A DNA stretch of 64,000 nucleotides from Planctomycetaceae bacterium (GTDB taxonomy: Bacteria; Planctomycetota; Planctomycetia; Pirellulales; Pirellulaceae), in assembly GCA_020638975.1 (NCBI GenBank), contig JACKHN010000007.1, forward strand, positions 248,001 to 312,000, written 5' to 3'. Positions 17,658-26,511 of the stretch are shown here, piece by piece (the stretch's first letter is position 1; every line of letters starts with the position of its first letter). Below the pieces are notes generated by a model. The model was not told the DNA's origin, did no database searches, and worked only from the letters and a program-made list of their open reading frames with translations. The position numbers were made by a program, and so were the translations under genes.

Positions 17658-19007
17658 ATGAGTAGGTGGGTTTTCGCGTTGGTCGCTTGGTCTGTCGTGA
17701 GTTGGCTCGCGATCAGGGCGGTTGGGCAGGAATCGACAGTGTTCTCCGAGTATCCGGCACGAACCGTGACCGTCGTCTGCCCCTGGTCGCCGGGCGGAGG
17801 GACGGACCGAGTGTCACGTTTCTGGGCCGGGGCTTTGGAAAAGGAGTTCGGCCAACCGTTCGTCGTCGTGAATCGTACGGGCGGGGCAGGGGCGGTAGGG
17901 CATTTTTCGAGCGCCTATGCCAAGCCGGACGGCTATACCATCGGCATGATCACGTTCGAGTTGTCCACGATGCACCGCATGCGCATCTCGCGGCTGACAT
18001 TCGAGGACTATGAATGCCTGCTGCAAGTGAACGCCGATCCCGCAGCGATCATCGTTCGCAACGATGCCCCGTGGCAAACGCTCGGCGAACTGTTGGATGA
18101 CATCCGATCACAGCCCGGTAAACTGCGAATGTCCGGCACGGCGACCGGTGGAGCATGGGATCTCGCTCGAGCCGGATTACTTCAAGCAGCGGATTTGCCC
18201 ATCGAGTCTGTTGTCTGGGTGCCGCATCCCGGTTCCGCGCCATCGCTGCTCGAATTGATGGGCGGCCATCTGGACGTCGTCTGCTGTAGCGTGCCTGAAG
18301 TCGCTTCGCAATTAGAGAACAATCAAATTCGGGTCTTGGCAGTGATGGCCGAAGAACGAATGTCGGACTATCCGGAGTTGCTAACGGCAAAAGAGCAGGG
18401 CACTGATTGGGTCGCGGTCGGCTGGCGAGGCCTCGCGCTGCCCAATGGCACGCCACGCGAGATCGTCGATCTGCTTGCTGAGCGCTGCGCAAAGATCGCA
18501 GCCTCGGATGACTACCGCGAGTTTATGCAGAAGAACGGCTTTGGAATCGCCATCCGTACAAAAAGCGACTTCACCAACTTCCTACGCGAGCAAGATGAAC
18601 AGTGGAAGTCGGTCGTGGAAGCGGCCGGATACGACAAGGGGTTAACTGGCAATAACGATCCCGGCCCCCATGCACTGCCGTGGGCTCTGCTCGTTGGTTT
18701 GGTCGCGGTCGGCGGTTGGGAACTCGCTCGGGGAACGCGCACCGAAGATGCGTCACCTCCGGGCGAGCGCTCGTTCGCGAAGTTAACCGTCGTTTGTATC
18801 GCATTGATCGTATATGTCGCCGGCGTAGCTTGGCTCGGATTCGCGGTCAGCACGTTTGTGTTTGTCGCCGTTACAACGTGGAAGCTGGGTGCGCAGTTCT
18901 GGTCGGCGCTGTTGGCAGCGAGTGTGATACTGGCGATCGTGTGGGTGCTATTCGTGTTTGCGTTCCAAGTTCAACTACCGACCGGCGTGTTTGGACTTTC
19001 GTTTTAA
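17658..19007 (+). CDS. Fusion of TctC-type binding protein with TctB-type membrane subunit
   Basis: A 449-residue protein. Residues 1-25 form a signal or anchor. Residues about 30-330 match the Bug/TctC solute-binding family (YPARTVTVVCPWSPGGGTDRVSR, VVNRTGGAGAVG, KPDGYTIGM, PHPGSAPSLLELMGGHLDVV). From about residue 335 to the end come four hydrophobic segments (ALPWALLVGLVAVGGWELA, LTVVCIALIVYVAGVAWLGF, and on to IVWVLFVFAFQVQLP) like the small TctB subunit. The two subunits are usually separate. The fusion would tether the binding protein to the membrane complex. GGTGGGA precedes the ATG. tctA starts 44 bases later. Substrates of such transporters are di- and tricarboxylates and related acids. 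Confidence 0.85.
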   Translation: MSRWVFALVAWSVVSWLAIRAVGQESTVFSEYPARTVTVVCPWSPGGGTDRVSRFWAGALEKEFGQPFVVVNRTGGAGAVGHFSSAYAKPDGYTIGMITFELSTMHRMRISRLTFEDYECLLQVNADPAAIIVRNDAPWQTLGELLDDIRSQPGKLRMSGTATGGAWDLARAGLLQAADLPIESVVWVPHPGSAPSLLELMGGHLDVVCCSVPEVASQLENNQIRVLAVMAEERMSDYPELLTAKEQGTDWVAVGWRGLALPNGTPREIVDLLAERCAKIAASDDYREFMQKNGFGIAIRTKSDFTNFLREQDEQWKSVVEAAGYDKGLTGNNDPGPHALPWALLVGLVAVGGWELARGTRTEDASPPGERSFAKLTVVCIALIVYVAGVAWLGFAVSTFVFVAVTTWKLGAQFWSALLAASVILAIVWVLFVFAFQVQLPTGVFGLSF

Positions 19008-19051
19008 CGCAACTCAATTTCCCTCTCAGCTCCAATCAGGATCGACAACGC

Positions 19052-20539
19052 GTGTTCACCGATCTGCTAACCCCCGAAGTCTTGATTCCCTGGCTAGCCG
19101 CGATGGCGTTCGGTGTGTTCGTGGGCGCGACGCCGGGTCTGACGGCGACGATGGCGGTGGCGTTGATTGTTCCGATCAGCTTCCACATGTCCGACCCGAA
19201 CGCCGGGTTGGCGATGATTATTGGTGTTAGCTTCACAGCGATTTTCGCGGGCGATATCCCCGCGACCTATCTTCGCATTCCAGGCACTCCCGCGTCGGCC
19301 GCCGCCACGCTCGACGGGCATGAACTCGCAAAGCAGGGAAAGGGCGGCTTTGCTCTGATGCTCGACCTGCTCTGTTCTTGCCTCGGCGGATTGATCGGTG
19401 TCGGCCTACTGATATTAGTCGCCTCACCGCTCGCGAGCTTCGCCTTGTTGTTCAGCGACTTTGAATACTTTTGGCTCGGTGTGCTGGGGCTCAGCATGAG
19501 CGCGTTCGTTACACAAGGCAGCACCGGACGCGGGCTGATTGCGGCGATGCTTGGTGTCTTGATTGGCACCGTCGGAATGGATGTCGTTACCGGCAGTCCG
19601 CGCTATCCCATCATGGAAGAACTTGGCAGCGTCGAGCTAATGCGTGGGTTCAGCTTCATCCCGGTGATGATTGGGCTGTTTGGAATCGCCGAAGTTCTGA
19701 GGAACATCAAGACCGACGTCTCGTGGTCCGAGTCGAGTGTCGAACCATCGGCAACGCCACTTTCGGAGACTGTACTGGCGATGTGGAAGTACAAACTCAC
19801 GATGTTTGGCTCTTCGGTAATCGGCACGATCATCGGCGCGTTGCCGGGAGCCGGTGCCGATGTTGCCGCATGGGGTGCCTACGGCCTCGCCAAGAAGACG
19901 TCTCGCGATCCCGACAAGTTCGGCAACGGCGCGATCGAAGGCGTGATCGCGCCAACCAGCGCGAACAACGCCGCAGTCGCCGGAGCTTGGATTCCGGCAC
20001 TCGTATTCGGCGTCCCCGGTGACGCCGTGACGGCCATCGTGTTGGGGGCGATGCTGATGTATGACATCACGCCTGGACCGGAGCTGTTTAAGGGAGACAT
20101 GACGCAAGTGCGAGGCATCTTTGGGATTGCACTTCTCACACAGCTGTTACTTTTGCCGGCAGGATACGTCGGACTGAAAGCCTTCGGCGTGCTGCTAAGA
20201 CTTCCGCGGAGGTTCGTACTCGCCGGCGTTGTCGTCTTCTCGGTCGTCGGTGCCTATGCACTGAACAACAGCTTGTTTGACGTCTATGTCATGTTGGCAT
20301 TTGGTCTGGTCGGCTATTTCTTGGAATCAAAACGAATTCCGCTTGCACCTCTGATCTTGGGCCTGATTCTTGGCGAACTCGTCGAGCGCAAACTCCGCAC
20401 AGGCTTGATCAGTTCAGGCGGAGATTTCACGCCGATGTTCACTCGTCCCATCTGCATCGGCTTGATCGTGATGCTGGTATTGATGCTGGCGAGCGGCCCG
20501 TTGCTTCGCAGTTACCAAGGGCGAACTGTGGACGCATGA
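19052..20539 (+). CDS. tctA: Tripartite tricarboxylate transporter large permease TctA
   Basis: A 495-residue permease with about 11-12 hydrophobic segments. The frame is open far upstream, overlapping the preceding gene, but the GTG at 19052, with CAGGA about 10 bases before it, starts where TctA proteins start (FTDLLTPEVLIPWLAAMAFGVFVGATPGL). The two family signature regions are present: GVFVGATPGLTATMAVAL and, repeated mid-protein, GALPGAGADVAAWGAYGLAKK with the ANNAAVAGAWIPALVFGVPGD segment. It forms the transport channel with the TctC-TctB fusion encoded just upstream. Confidence 0.93.
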   Translation: MFTDLLTPEVLIPWLAAMAFGVFVGATPGLTATMAVALIVPISFHMSDPNAGLAMIIGVSFTAIFAGDIPATYLRIPGTPASAAATLDGHELAKQGKGGFALMLDLLCSCLGGLIGVGLLILVASPLASFALLFSDFEYFWLGVLGLSMSAFVTQGSTGRGLIAAMLGVLIGTVGMDVVTGSPRYPIMEELGSVELMRGFSFIPVMIGLFGIAEVLRNIKTDVSWSESSVEPSATPLSETVLAMWKYKLTMFGSSVIGTIIGALPGAGADVAAWGAYGLAKKTSRDPDKFGNGAIEGVIAPTSANNAAVAGAWIPALVFGVPGDAVTAIVLGAMLMYDITPGPELFKGDMTQVRGIFGIALLTQLLLLPAGYVGLKAFGVLLRLPRRFVLAGVVVFSVVGAYALNNSLFDVYVMLAFGLVGYFLESKRIPLAPLILGLILGELVERKLRTGLISSGGDFTPMFTRPICIGLIVMLVLMLASGPLLRSYQGRTVDA

Positions 20540-20575
20540 TCGCGGGCTGTTAAAACGGTCGCCGAGGAATCGTCG

Positions 20576-23500
20576 ATGCCACCACCATTCGATCCCTATC
20601 ACCGCTGGCTGGGCATCGCGCCCGACGAACGGCGCCCAATTAGTCACTATCGCTTGTTGGGCTTAACGCTGTTCGAGTCTGGCGTCGAGATAATTCGCGA
20701 TGCAGCCGAGCGGCAACTGGGCCATCTCCGTCGTTACCAAGCGGGAAGCTCCAAGACTCTGGCGGACGAGTTGATTGCCAAGGTGACGTTGGCACAAACG
20801 GAACTGCTTAACCCAACGGCGAAGCGATTGTACGATTCGGCGCTACGCAGCCGGAACCCCGTCGAAACTGTATTCGCCACGCGGGACGGGGCCGAGGGCT
20901 CGGTGGGTGCCAGTCGCAAACTGCTGACTCGCCTTTCGGAACAGGGTTTCGATCCGCTTCATCAGTGGCTCGGCATTCCACCGCATGAGCAGCCACCAAC
21001 GCTGTATCGACTGCTCGGCGTCCAGCCTTTCGAAGCGGACGTGGATGTCATTCGGGAGAACGCCGAACGTCAGATCGCTCACATACGAAAGTACTCGTTG
21101 GGCGAACGGCGAGCGACGGCGGAGTTGTTACTGCGTGCTCTGGCAGAAGCGCGGGGACAGCTGTCGGACGAAACTCGCAAGCAGGTTTATGACCAGCGGC
21201 TTAAGCAACTCGGTTCGGTTGTTCGGCGAAACCCTTGGGGAGCGGTCGATGCGTCAAACAACATATCACAAGAGACCGAGCCGCCCATAAGCTCGCAGCG
21301 GGCGGCAAATACCGACACGACACTCGATCCGTTCGAGCCTGATGCGTTTGATGCGCTGACGCCCGTTCGAGCATTGCCGACTTCAAAGCCTCGTCAGCTT
21401 GGCAGGAAATTGCCGACAGGAATGCCGTATGCGGTTGGCGGTTGCGTTGTCATCCTGCTGGTCGTCGTGCTACTGGCCTCGGCGTACGTATTCGCAACTC
21501 GTGATGGAACGGAGACCGTGACGGTCGTTTCAGAGTTGCCTTTCGTCGACAGTCCAGAACGGCCAACTACCGAAAAGCGCAACACGGCGCCGGTGACTCC
21601 ACAAATCGCCCAACCCATCGAGTTGGAACCTCCACGAAAGGGCAACCCGCTGCTCGACTATCATCGGCTGAGCCTTCGGCTCGAAGAGGCTGGTATCGAT
21701 ACCGTCATCGACGAGTACCGCGATTCCAGTGACGCCGATGTCGAGCTCATCGCCAAGGCGCTCGATTTGTCGCGAGAACTGCTTCGCCAAGATCCATCGC
21801 AACTCTGGTCGCAACTCCAAGCTCGTACCGTTCAGGCGGGCGGCGTTCCGCTGAGCAACTTTAACCAGCTTCGACCCCCGCAGCCGCACTGGGAATGCTT
21901 GACTCCGTCATTCGCTCAAGCGGGCGGCCCGCTACTTCAAACGTTTACGGCCAGACCGCGTCCGCCTCTGGAGTTTACGCCGGACGGACATTGGATCGTC
22001 ACCTGCTCGCATGTGGACCGACTCAACCGGCTGGATGTGTGGGAGTTGAAGACGGGCAAGCGGATTACGGAATTCTCTGGGCATCAAGAACATGTGCAGG
22101 CCTTTGCCATCGCTCCCAATGGACAGACGGTGGTGTCCGCTTCCACTGGCATGCTAAAGGTCTGGGAACTGAAAACAGGAAAGGAATTGAAGACGCTCAC
22201 CTCGCCGCGATTGAACATCCATAGTGTGTCGATTACCCCGGATGGCAAAACAATCGTATCCGGTTCGAGCAAGGACTTCGCCGTTCCGCTTGATCCGATC
22301 CGCGTGTGGGATCTGGAAACAGGAGTTGAATTGAGATCGTTCGGAAGTGGCCTTGATCTTAAGTTGGTCACCCTGACACCGGATGGACGAACCGTGATTT
22401 CCGTCTCGAGCCGGGAATTGAAAGCTTGGGATCTAGCCGAGGGACGGGAACTCTACACCTTTGAACGTGTCGGCACACATCCCGTGTTAGCGATTTCCCC
22501 CAACAGCGAACTGATCGCCTCGTCGGTCCTGTCGGGTCTCAAGATTTGGGATTTGCAAAATGGAAGTTTGATCAGCACCCTTGCCGATGGCGCAAAGGGT
22601 TATCGCTTGCTCGCGTTCACGGCGGATAGTTCACGCCTTGTAAGTTCGTCCTTGGACGAAACGGTCAAAGTATGGGACGTGCTGTCGGGCGGCGAGTTGA
22701 AGACCCAGACGGGATACTTCAAAACGGGAGCACGCATCGCCCTCTCGCCGGATCGTCAGACGATTGTCTCCGCGTCGGCTAATAAGACGCTGCTCATATC
22801 GCGTCCGGACACGGGCGTTGGTCCAACGGTTTTAGGCAGGACCGACGATCCCACGCAAGGCATTGCCTTCGCGTCGGATAACCGAACGATCGCCACCATC
22901 AACGGCGCGAAGACTATCCACATTTGGGATATTGCTGGTGCGCCGCAGCAAGAGTTTCTACCGGATTTGGCGGGATCTGCCCCGGTTGCTATCAGCCCGG
23001 ACGGTCGCCTGATCGCCTACCTCGCCGAGAGCACAACGAGTGGCGATCGGGTACTCCAACTCTGGGAGGTCGACGCCGGCTTGCAGTTCCAAGCGCCCGA
23101 TGGATTTGGTGGAACTACCGATCAACTGGCCTTTTCGCCAGATGGACGCACGATCCTGTCTTCTTTCTCTCCCTACCGCGATAAACCTGAACCCGTGCAG
23201 ATGTGGACACTCGACGGCAAAGAATGGGCAACGCTTGCAGGTCACCACAGCAGTGCCCGCCGAGTTGCTTATACAGCGGATAGTGCGACCATCGTTTCTG
23301 CTGGCGATGACAGCACGTTGAAAGTGTGGGACTCGGAGCGAAACGAATTGCAAACACTGCGAGGACACATCGGCCGAGCACATAGCGTCGAGATTGCGCC
23401 GGACAACCAAACGATCGTGTCAGCATCCGAAGATGGAACCATCAAGCTTTGGAACCTGAAAACGGGTCAGCAGCAGCTTAGCCTCGACGCCGGAAAACCA

Positions 23501-23866
23501 GTCTACAGTGCGAAGATCACACCCGACGGCAAGTCGATTGTCGCCAACGTAGGTAATGAAATGCTTCAAGTCTGGGATCTCGAAACGGCAACGTTACAGC
23601 AAACACATTCCAAACATGCCGGCCCGTTTCTGTTCACCCCTGATGGAAACAACATCGTTTCTTATAACGGTTCGCACATCACCGTTCGCGATCGGAAGTC
23701 AGGACAGATCCGGCTGACCGTGCCTGCAGAATCCAGAATCGCCGCCTGCCAACTGTTGCCTGACGGACAAACCCTCGTGTTGGTCGAGATCAGCGGCATT
23801 ATCCATCAATTGCGGCTACATGGGCTCATTGCCCCAACGCCTTCCGAAGAGCCGTCACTTCCTTGA
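20576..23866 (+). CDS. Membrane-anchored WD40 protein with two J-like N-terminal domains
   Basis: A 1096-residue protein. Residues 6-91 and 125-212 are two copies of a domain that begins FDP-X-H-X-WLGI, continues YRLLG and ends in LSDETRKQVYD-type helices. The layout recalls DnaJ J-domains (YELLG start, AYD end) but the HPD motif is absent in both. A single transmembrane helix lies at about 286-307. The rest, from about residue 465, is WD40 repeats (for example VKVWDVLSGGELKT, LKVWDSERNELQTLRGH, IKLWNLKTGQQQL), enough for about two propellers. The J-like part should face the cytoplasm and the propeller the periplasm. Its 3' end overlaps the convergent Hsp70-like gene by 41 bases. Confidence 0.88.
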   Translation: MPPPFDPYHRWLGIAPDERRPISHYRLLGLTLFESGVEIIRDAAERQLGHLRRYQAGSSKTLADELIAKVTLAQTELLNPTAKRLYDSALRSRNPVETVFATRDGAEGSVGASRKLLTRLSEQGFDPLHQWLGIPPHEQPPTLYRLLGVQPFEADVDVIRENAERQIAHIRKYSLGERRATAELLLRALAEARGQLSDETRKQVYDQRLKQLGSVVRRNPWGAVDASNNISQETEPPISSQRAANTDTTLDPFEPDAFDALTPVRALPTSKPRQLGRKLPTGMPYAVGGCVVILLVVVLLASAYVFATRDGTETVTVVSELPFVDSPERPTTEKRNTAPVTPQIAQPIELEPPRKGNPLLDYHRLSLRLEEAGIDTVIDEYRDSSDADVELIAKALDLSRELLRQDPSQLWSQLQARTVQAGGVPLSNFNQLRPPQPHWECLTPSFAQAGGPLLQTFTARPRPPLEFTPDGHWIVTCSHVDRLNRLDVWELKTGKRITEFSGHQEHVQAFAIAPNGQTVVSASTGMLKVWELKTGKELKTLTSPRLNIHSVSITPDGKTIVSGSSKDFAVPLDPIRVWDLETGVELRSFGSGLDLKLVTLTPDGRTVISVSSRELKAWDLAEGRELYTFERVGTHPVLAISPNSELIASSVLSGLKIWDLQNGSLISTLADGAKGYRLLAFTADSSRLVSSSLDETVKVWDVLSGGELKTQTGYFKTGARIALSPDRQTIVSASANKTLLISRPDTGVGPTVLGRTDDPTQGIAFASDNRTIATINGAKTIHIWDIAGAPQQEFLPDLAGSAPVAISPDGRLIAYLAESTTSGDRVLQLWEVDAGLQFQAPDGFGGTTDQLAFSPDGRTILSSFSPYRDKPEPVQMWTLDGKEWATLAGHHSSARRVAYTADSATIVSAGDDSTLKVWDSERNELQTLRGHIGRAHSVEIAPDNQTIVSASEDGTIKLWNLKTGQQQLSLDAGKPVYSAKITPDGKSIVANVGNEMLQVWDLETATLQQTHSKHAGPFLFTPDGNNIVSYNGSHITVRDRKSGQIRLTVPAESRIAACQLLPDGQTLVLVEISGIIHQLRLHGLIAPTPSEEPSLP

Positions 23867-25838
23867 GCAGGTCGGCAGCCTCCGCTGGCAGAAAGCCCGC
23901 TTGGACGCATTCGCGACCTAAGACAAGGCAAGCGAAATTGGCTTGCGTGCGGTATTGATCCAAGCGCACTTTGGCTGCTGCGAGAAGTGAGCTAGATTGG
24001 ACCTTCTCGTCACTGCTTTTAGATTTCAGACAGGCTGCTGCCGTGTGATTGAACGCGGTCTTCGCGGCGCGATAGGCTGCCGTCGCCTTTTGTGCAGAGG
24101 CTTGGGTGCGCTGGAGAGCCTCCGGAGTTTCCTTCCCCACGGCGGCGTAGCCGATCTTGATGTGCAGACTGTCGAGTCGACGCAATAGATTACCGCGTTG
24201 GCTCTTCTTGACCGGAATCGCAGCCTCGGTGCCGGAGCCCGCTGCTGGTTTCTCGTCCTTTCCAAGCAATCGCGCACGCCAAGTGTCAAGATCCTCCAAG
24301 TCGTGCGAGTTGTTTCGTTTTATTTCAACGTGTGCAGATTGACGAGTCTCAGGAACACGAGCAGAGACGGCGATGCGACCGTTCGCCGCATAGCTATAGA
24401 TGACTTCGACCTTGCTGCCCTTCGGCAATCCCGGCGGTAATTCTCGAACGACGCATTCGCCCAGCGGGATACACTCTTCAGGCCGGTGGCTTTCGCCTTC
24501 AAGGACCGCCACCTTGACACTTCGTTGGTTGGTTTTTGCCGTTTGAAAAATCCACCTCGAACGATGCGGCAGCGGAGTGTTCTTCGGAATCAAGATTGCG
24601 TTCACGCGTTCATGGGTATTGGTGTCGAGTCCGATCACGCCCAGACTGTGCGAGTTGACGTTAATCAATTGGCAAGTTGTTGCTCGCCCGTCGATGCTTT
24701 GCTGCATGAGCATCCCGGCGTACAAAGCGGCTCCGTGCGCAATGGCTTCGTCCGGCGAAGCCGAGCGATCGGGCGTTTTTCCTGTTACACGTTCAAGCAT
24801 TTCGGCAACCATCGGCATGCGACTCGAGCCACCGACCAGCAGCACTCGATCAATCTGCGACCAGTTCAGCCCCGCTTCCTTGACAACGATCGACGTCGTC
24901 GTTTCCGTGCGTTCCAGCAGGTCGCGAGTCATCTCGTCGAACTGTTGCCGAGTGATCTCGACGCGAGTCCGAAGTCCCGCGTGAAACACGACGACATGCG
25001 TCGAACTGCGTTGGGACAAGGTGTGTTTAACTTCCTGAGCATCCAACCACAGCTGCGCTGCATCGTGCGGATCGCTCCGCGGGTCGGCACCGTGCTGGCG
25101 AATGAATTGTTCCGCGAGATGTTCGACAATCCGCTCGTCGAAATCCTTTCCGCCTAGCTGCACATCGCCGTCGGTGGCAATCGCGCGGAACTGAGTCCCT
25201 TTGATCTCCAAAATCGTGACATCAAACGTGCCGCCTCCGAGGTCATAGACCAGCACCGTCATCGGATCGCATTCCGCCAGTTCGCCGGCACTGTCGCGCC
25301 GCAGGAATCCGTGTTGATGTCCATAGGCGACGGCCGCGGCGGTCGGTTCGTTGATGATGTCTAAAACTTCCAGACCGGCCAAACGACCGGCGTCTTGCGT
25401 CGCCTTGCGCCGTGATTCATCAAAGAACGCGGGGACCGTGATCACGACTTGCTTGATCGGGCCGAGTCGTTGTTCGGCATCCCGTTTCAATTGCTCCAAT
25501 ACGAATGCACTCAACACTTCCGGCGGAACTTGGATGCCATGCACTTCGCGCCGGTACACAAAGGTGCCGACATCACGCTTGAAGCACTCGGCATACGAAG
25601 CCGGTTCGACGGTCGACGCCTTCAATGCTTCCCGACCGACGATCACGTCGTGTCGGTCGACCAGTATGGCGCTGGGCGTGAGAATGTCGCCGAGACCATT
25701 GGTCAGAGTCGTAGGTCGACCGGTCTCGTCCAGATAAGCAAGCACCGAGTAAGTCGTGCCCAGGTCGATTCCAATCGGCGGTTGCTGAGTGCGACGGTCG
25801 CTTTGTTCCTCATTCGGCATGACGTCGTCTCGATTCAC
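23826..25838 (-). CDS. Hsp70/DnaK-family chaperone (non-canonical)
   Basis: A 670-residue Hsp70-family ATPase. The nucleotide-binding domain shows phosphate-1 GIDLGTTYSV (23-32), INEPTAAAVAYG, phosphate-2 VYDLGGGTFDVTIL and the adenosine motif LLVGGSSRMPMV. The substrate-binding half is diverged, and the C-terminal region (from about 545) is helical and unlike DnaK, with no EEVD or DnaK-type tail. It is therefore an accessory Hsp70 rather than the housekeeping DnaK. A second ATG six codons in is possible. Its nearest neighbour encodes a membrane protein with two J-like domains, converging and overlapping at the 3' ends, so a chaperone/co-chaperone relationship is plausible but unproven. Confidence 0.92.
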   Translation of the reverse strand: MNRDDVMPNEEQSDRRTQQPPIGIDLGTTYSVLAYLDETGRPTTLTNGLGDILTPSAILVDRHDVIVGREALKASTVEPASYAECFKRDVGTFVYRREVHGIQVPPEVLSAFVLEQLKRDAEQRLGPIKQVVITVPAFFDESRRKATQDAGRLAGLEVLDIINEPTAAAVAYGHQHGFLRRDSAGELAECDPMTVLVYDLGGGTFDVTILEIKGTQFRAIATDGDVQLGGKDFDERIVEHLAEQFIRQHGADPRSDPHDAAQLWLDAQEVKHTLSQRSSTHVVVFHAGLRTRVEITRQQFDEMTRDLLERTETTTSIVVKEAGLNWSQIDRVLLVGGSSRMPMVAEMLERVTGKTPDRSASPDEAIAHGAALYAGMLMQQSIDGRATTCQLINVNSHSLGVIGLDTNTHERVNAILIPKNTPLPHRSRWIFQTAKTNQRSVKVAVLEGESHRPEECIPLGECVVRELPPGLPKGSKVEVIYSYAANGRIAVSARVPETRQSAHVEIKRNNSHDLEDLDTWRARLLGKDEKPAAGSGTEAAIPVKKSQRGNLLRRLDSLHIKIGYAAVGKETPEALQRTQASAQKATAAYRAAKTAFNHTAAACLKSKSSDEKVQSSSLLAAAKVRLDQYRTQANFACLVLGRECVQAGFLPAEAADLLKEVTALRKALGQ

Positions 25839-25910
25839 TGAAGAACCACCGCGAAACCTCCAAGCTTCGTCGATGCTCTAGAAGTCTGTCCGGATACCGT
25901 ACGCTGTCAT

Positions 25911-25982
25911 GTACGACGGCTCTCCGAAGCCGTCGAATCGTAGCCAATTCGTTGACCGACGAGCGGCGGAGGCCCGTCGTAC
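25911..25982. repeat. Imperfect palindrome (family P2)
   Basis: The outer ends GTACGACGG at 25911 and CCGTCGTAC at 25974-25982 are inverted. The inner arms (CTCCGAAGCCGTCGA and CGGCGGAGGCC) match only partly. It belongs with the copies at 38989-39060 and 42345-42413, and lies between the convergently read Hsp70-like and TPR genes and their upstream regions. Confidence 0.75.
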
Positions 25983-26011
25983 AGACGTAAACGAACAGCC
26001 TCCCAAGAGTC

Positions 26012-26341
26012 TCATTCACCTAGGTTGCCAAGTCCAGCCAAAAACTCACTCATCTCGCCAGCGGCGTGCGAATTTCCTTGTTGACGAGCCTGCTCGATGC
26101 CGACGCGCAAGACGTCGCGGGCCTCGGCGATGCGGTCTTGCTTCGTCAGGTGCTGGCCAGCCATGAAGAACGACGGCACGTGAGGCGGGTTATCGGCCAT
26201 GAGACCGCGTAGGAACTCCAAGCTTCGCTCATGGTTGCCTTCCTTCTCATATTCCATCGCGAGCGCGTAGCGTAAGAATTGGTCCTCCGGTTCGATCGCT
26301 AGCATTGCTTCGAATTTTTCGCGGCGCGTGGGCGGACTCAC
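26012..26341 (-). CDS. Small TPR-like protein
   Basis: A 109-residue, all-helical protein: EKFEAMLAIEPEDQFLRYALAMEYEKEGNHERSLEFLRGLMADNPPHVPSFFMAGQHL is one and a half to two tetratricopeptide repeats, with the expected small and aromatic residue spacing. A third helical pair (RIAEARDVLRVGIEQARQQG) follows. No signal peptide is present, so it is likely a cytoplasmic protein-protein interaction module. It reads in the same direction as the Hsp70-like gene 173 bases downstream, with a palindrome between them. A functional link to the chaperone is possible but only positional. Confidence 0.85.
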   Translation of the reverse strand: MSPPTRREKFEAMLAIEPEDQFLRYALAMEYEKEGNHERSLEFLRGLMADNPPHVPSFFMAGQHLTKQDRIAEARDVLRVGIEQARQQGNSHAAGEMSEFLAGLGNLGE

Positions 26342-26511
26342 TCGTTTTCTCCTGGGAAATTGCCTGCAATTGATCTTAACGAGACTGGCACTTCCCCGCG
26401 AGGAGGAGCGTAACCAGAAAAATCGTCAAAGTCGCCTAAACTTACGCAGCCCGCAAAGTCGATAACGAAATCGCGCAAGGACTGTAATACAGCTTTCCAA
26501 GGGATGGAACT

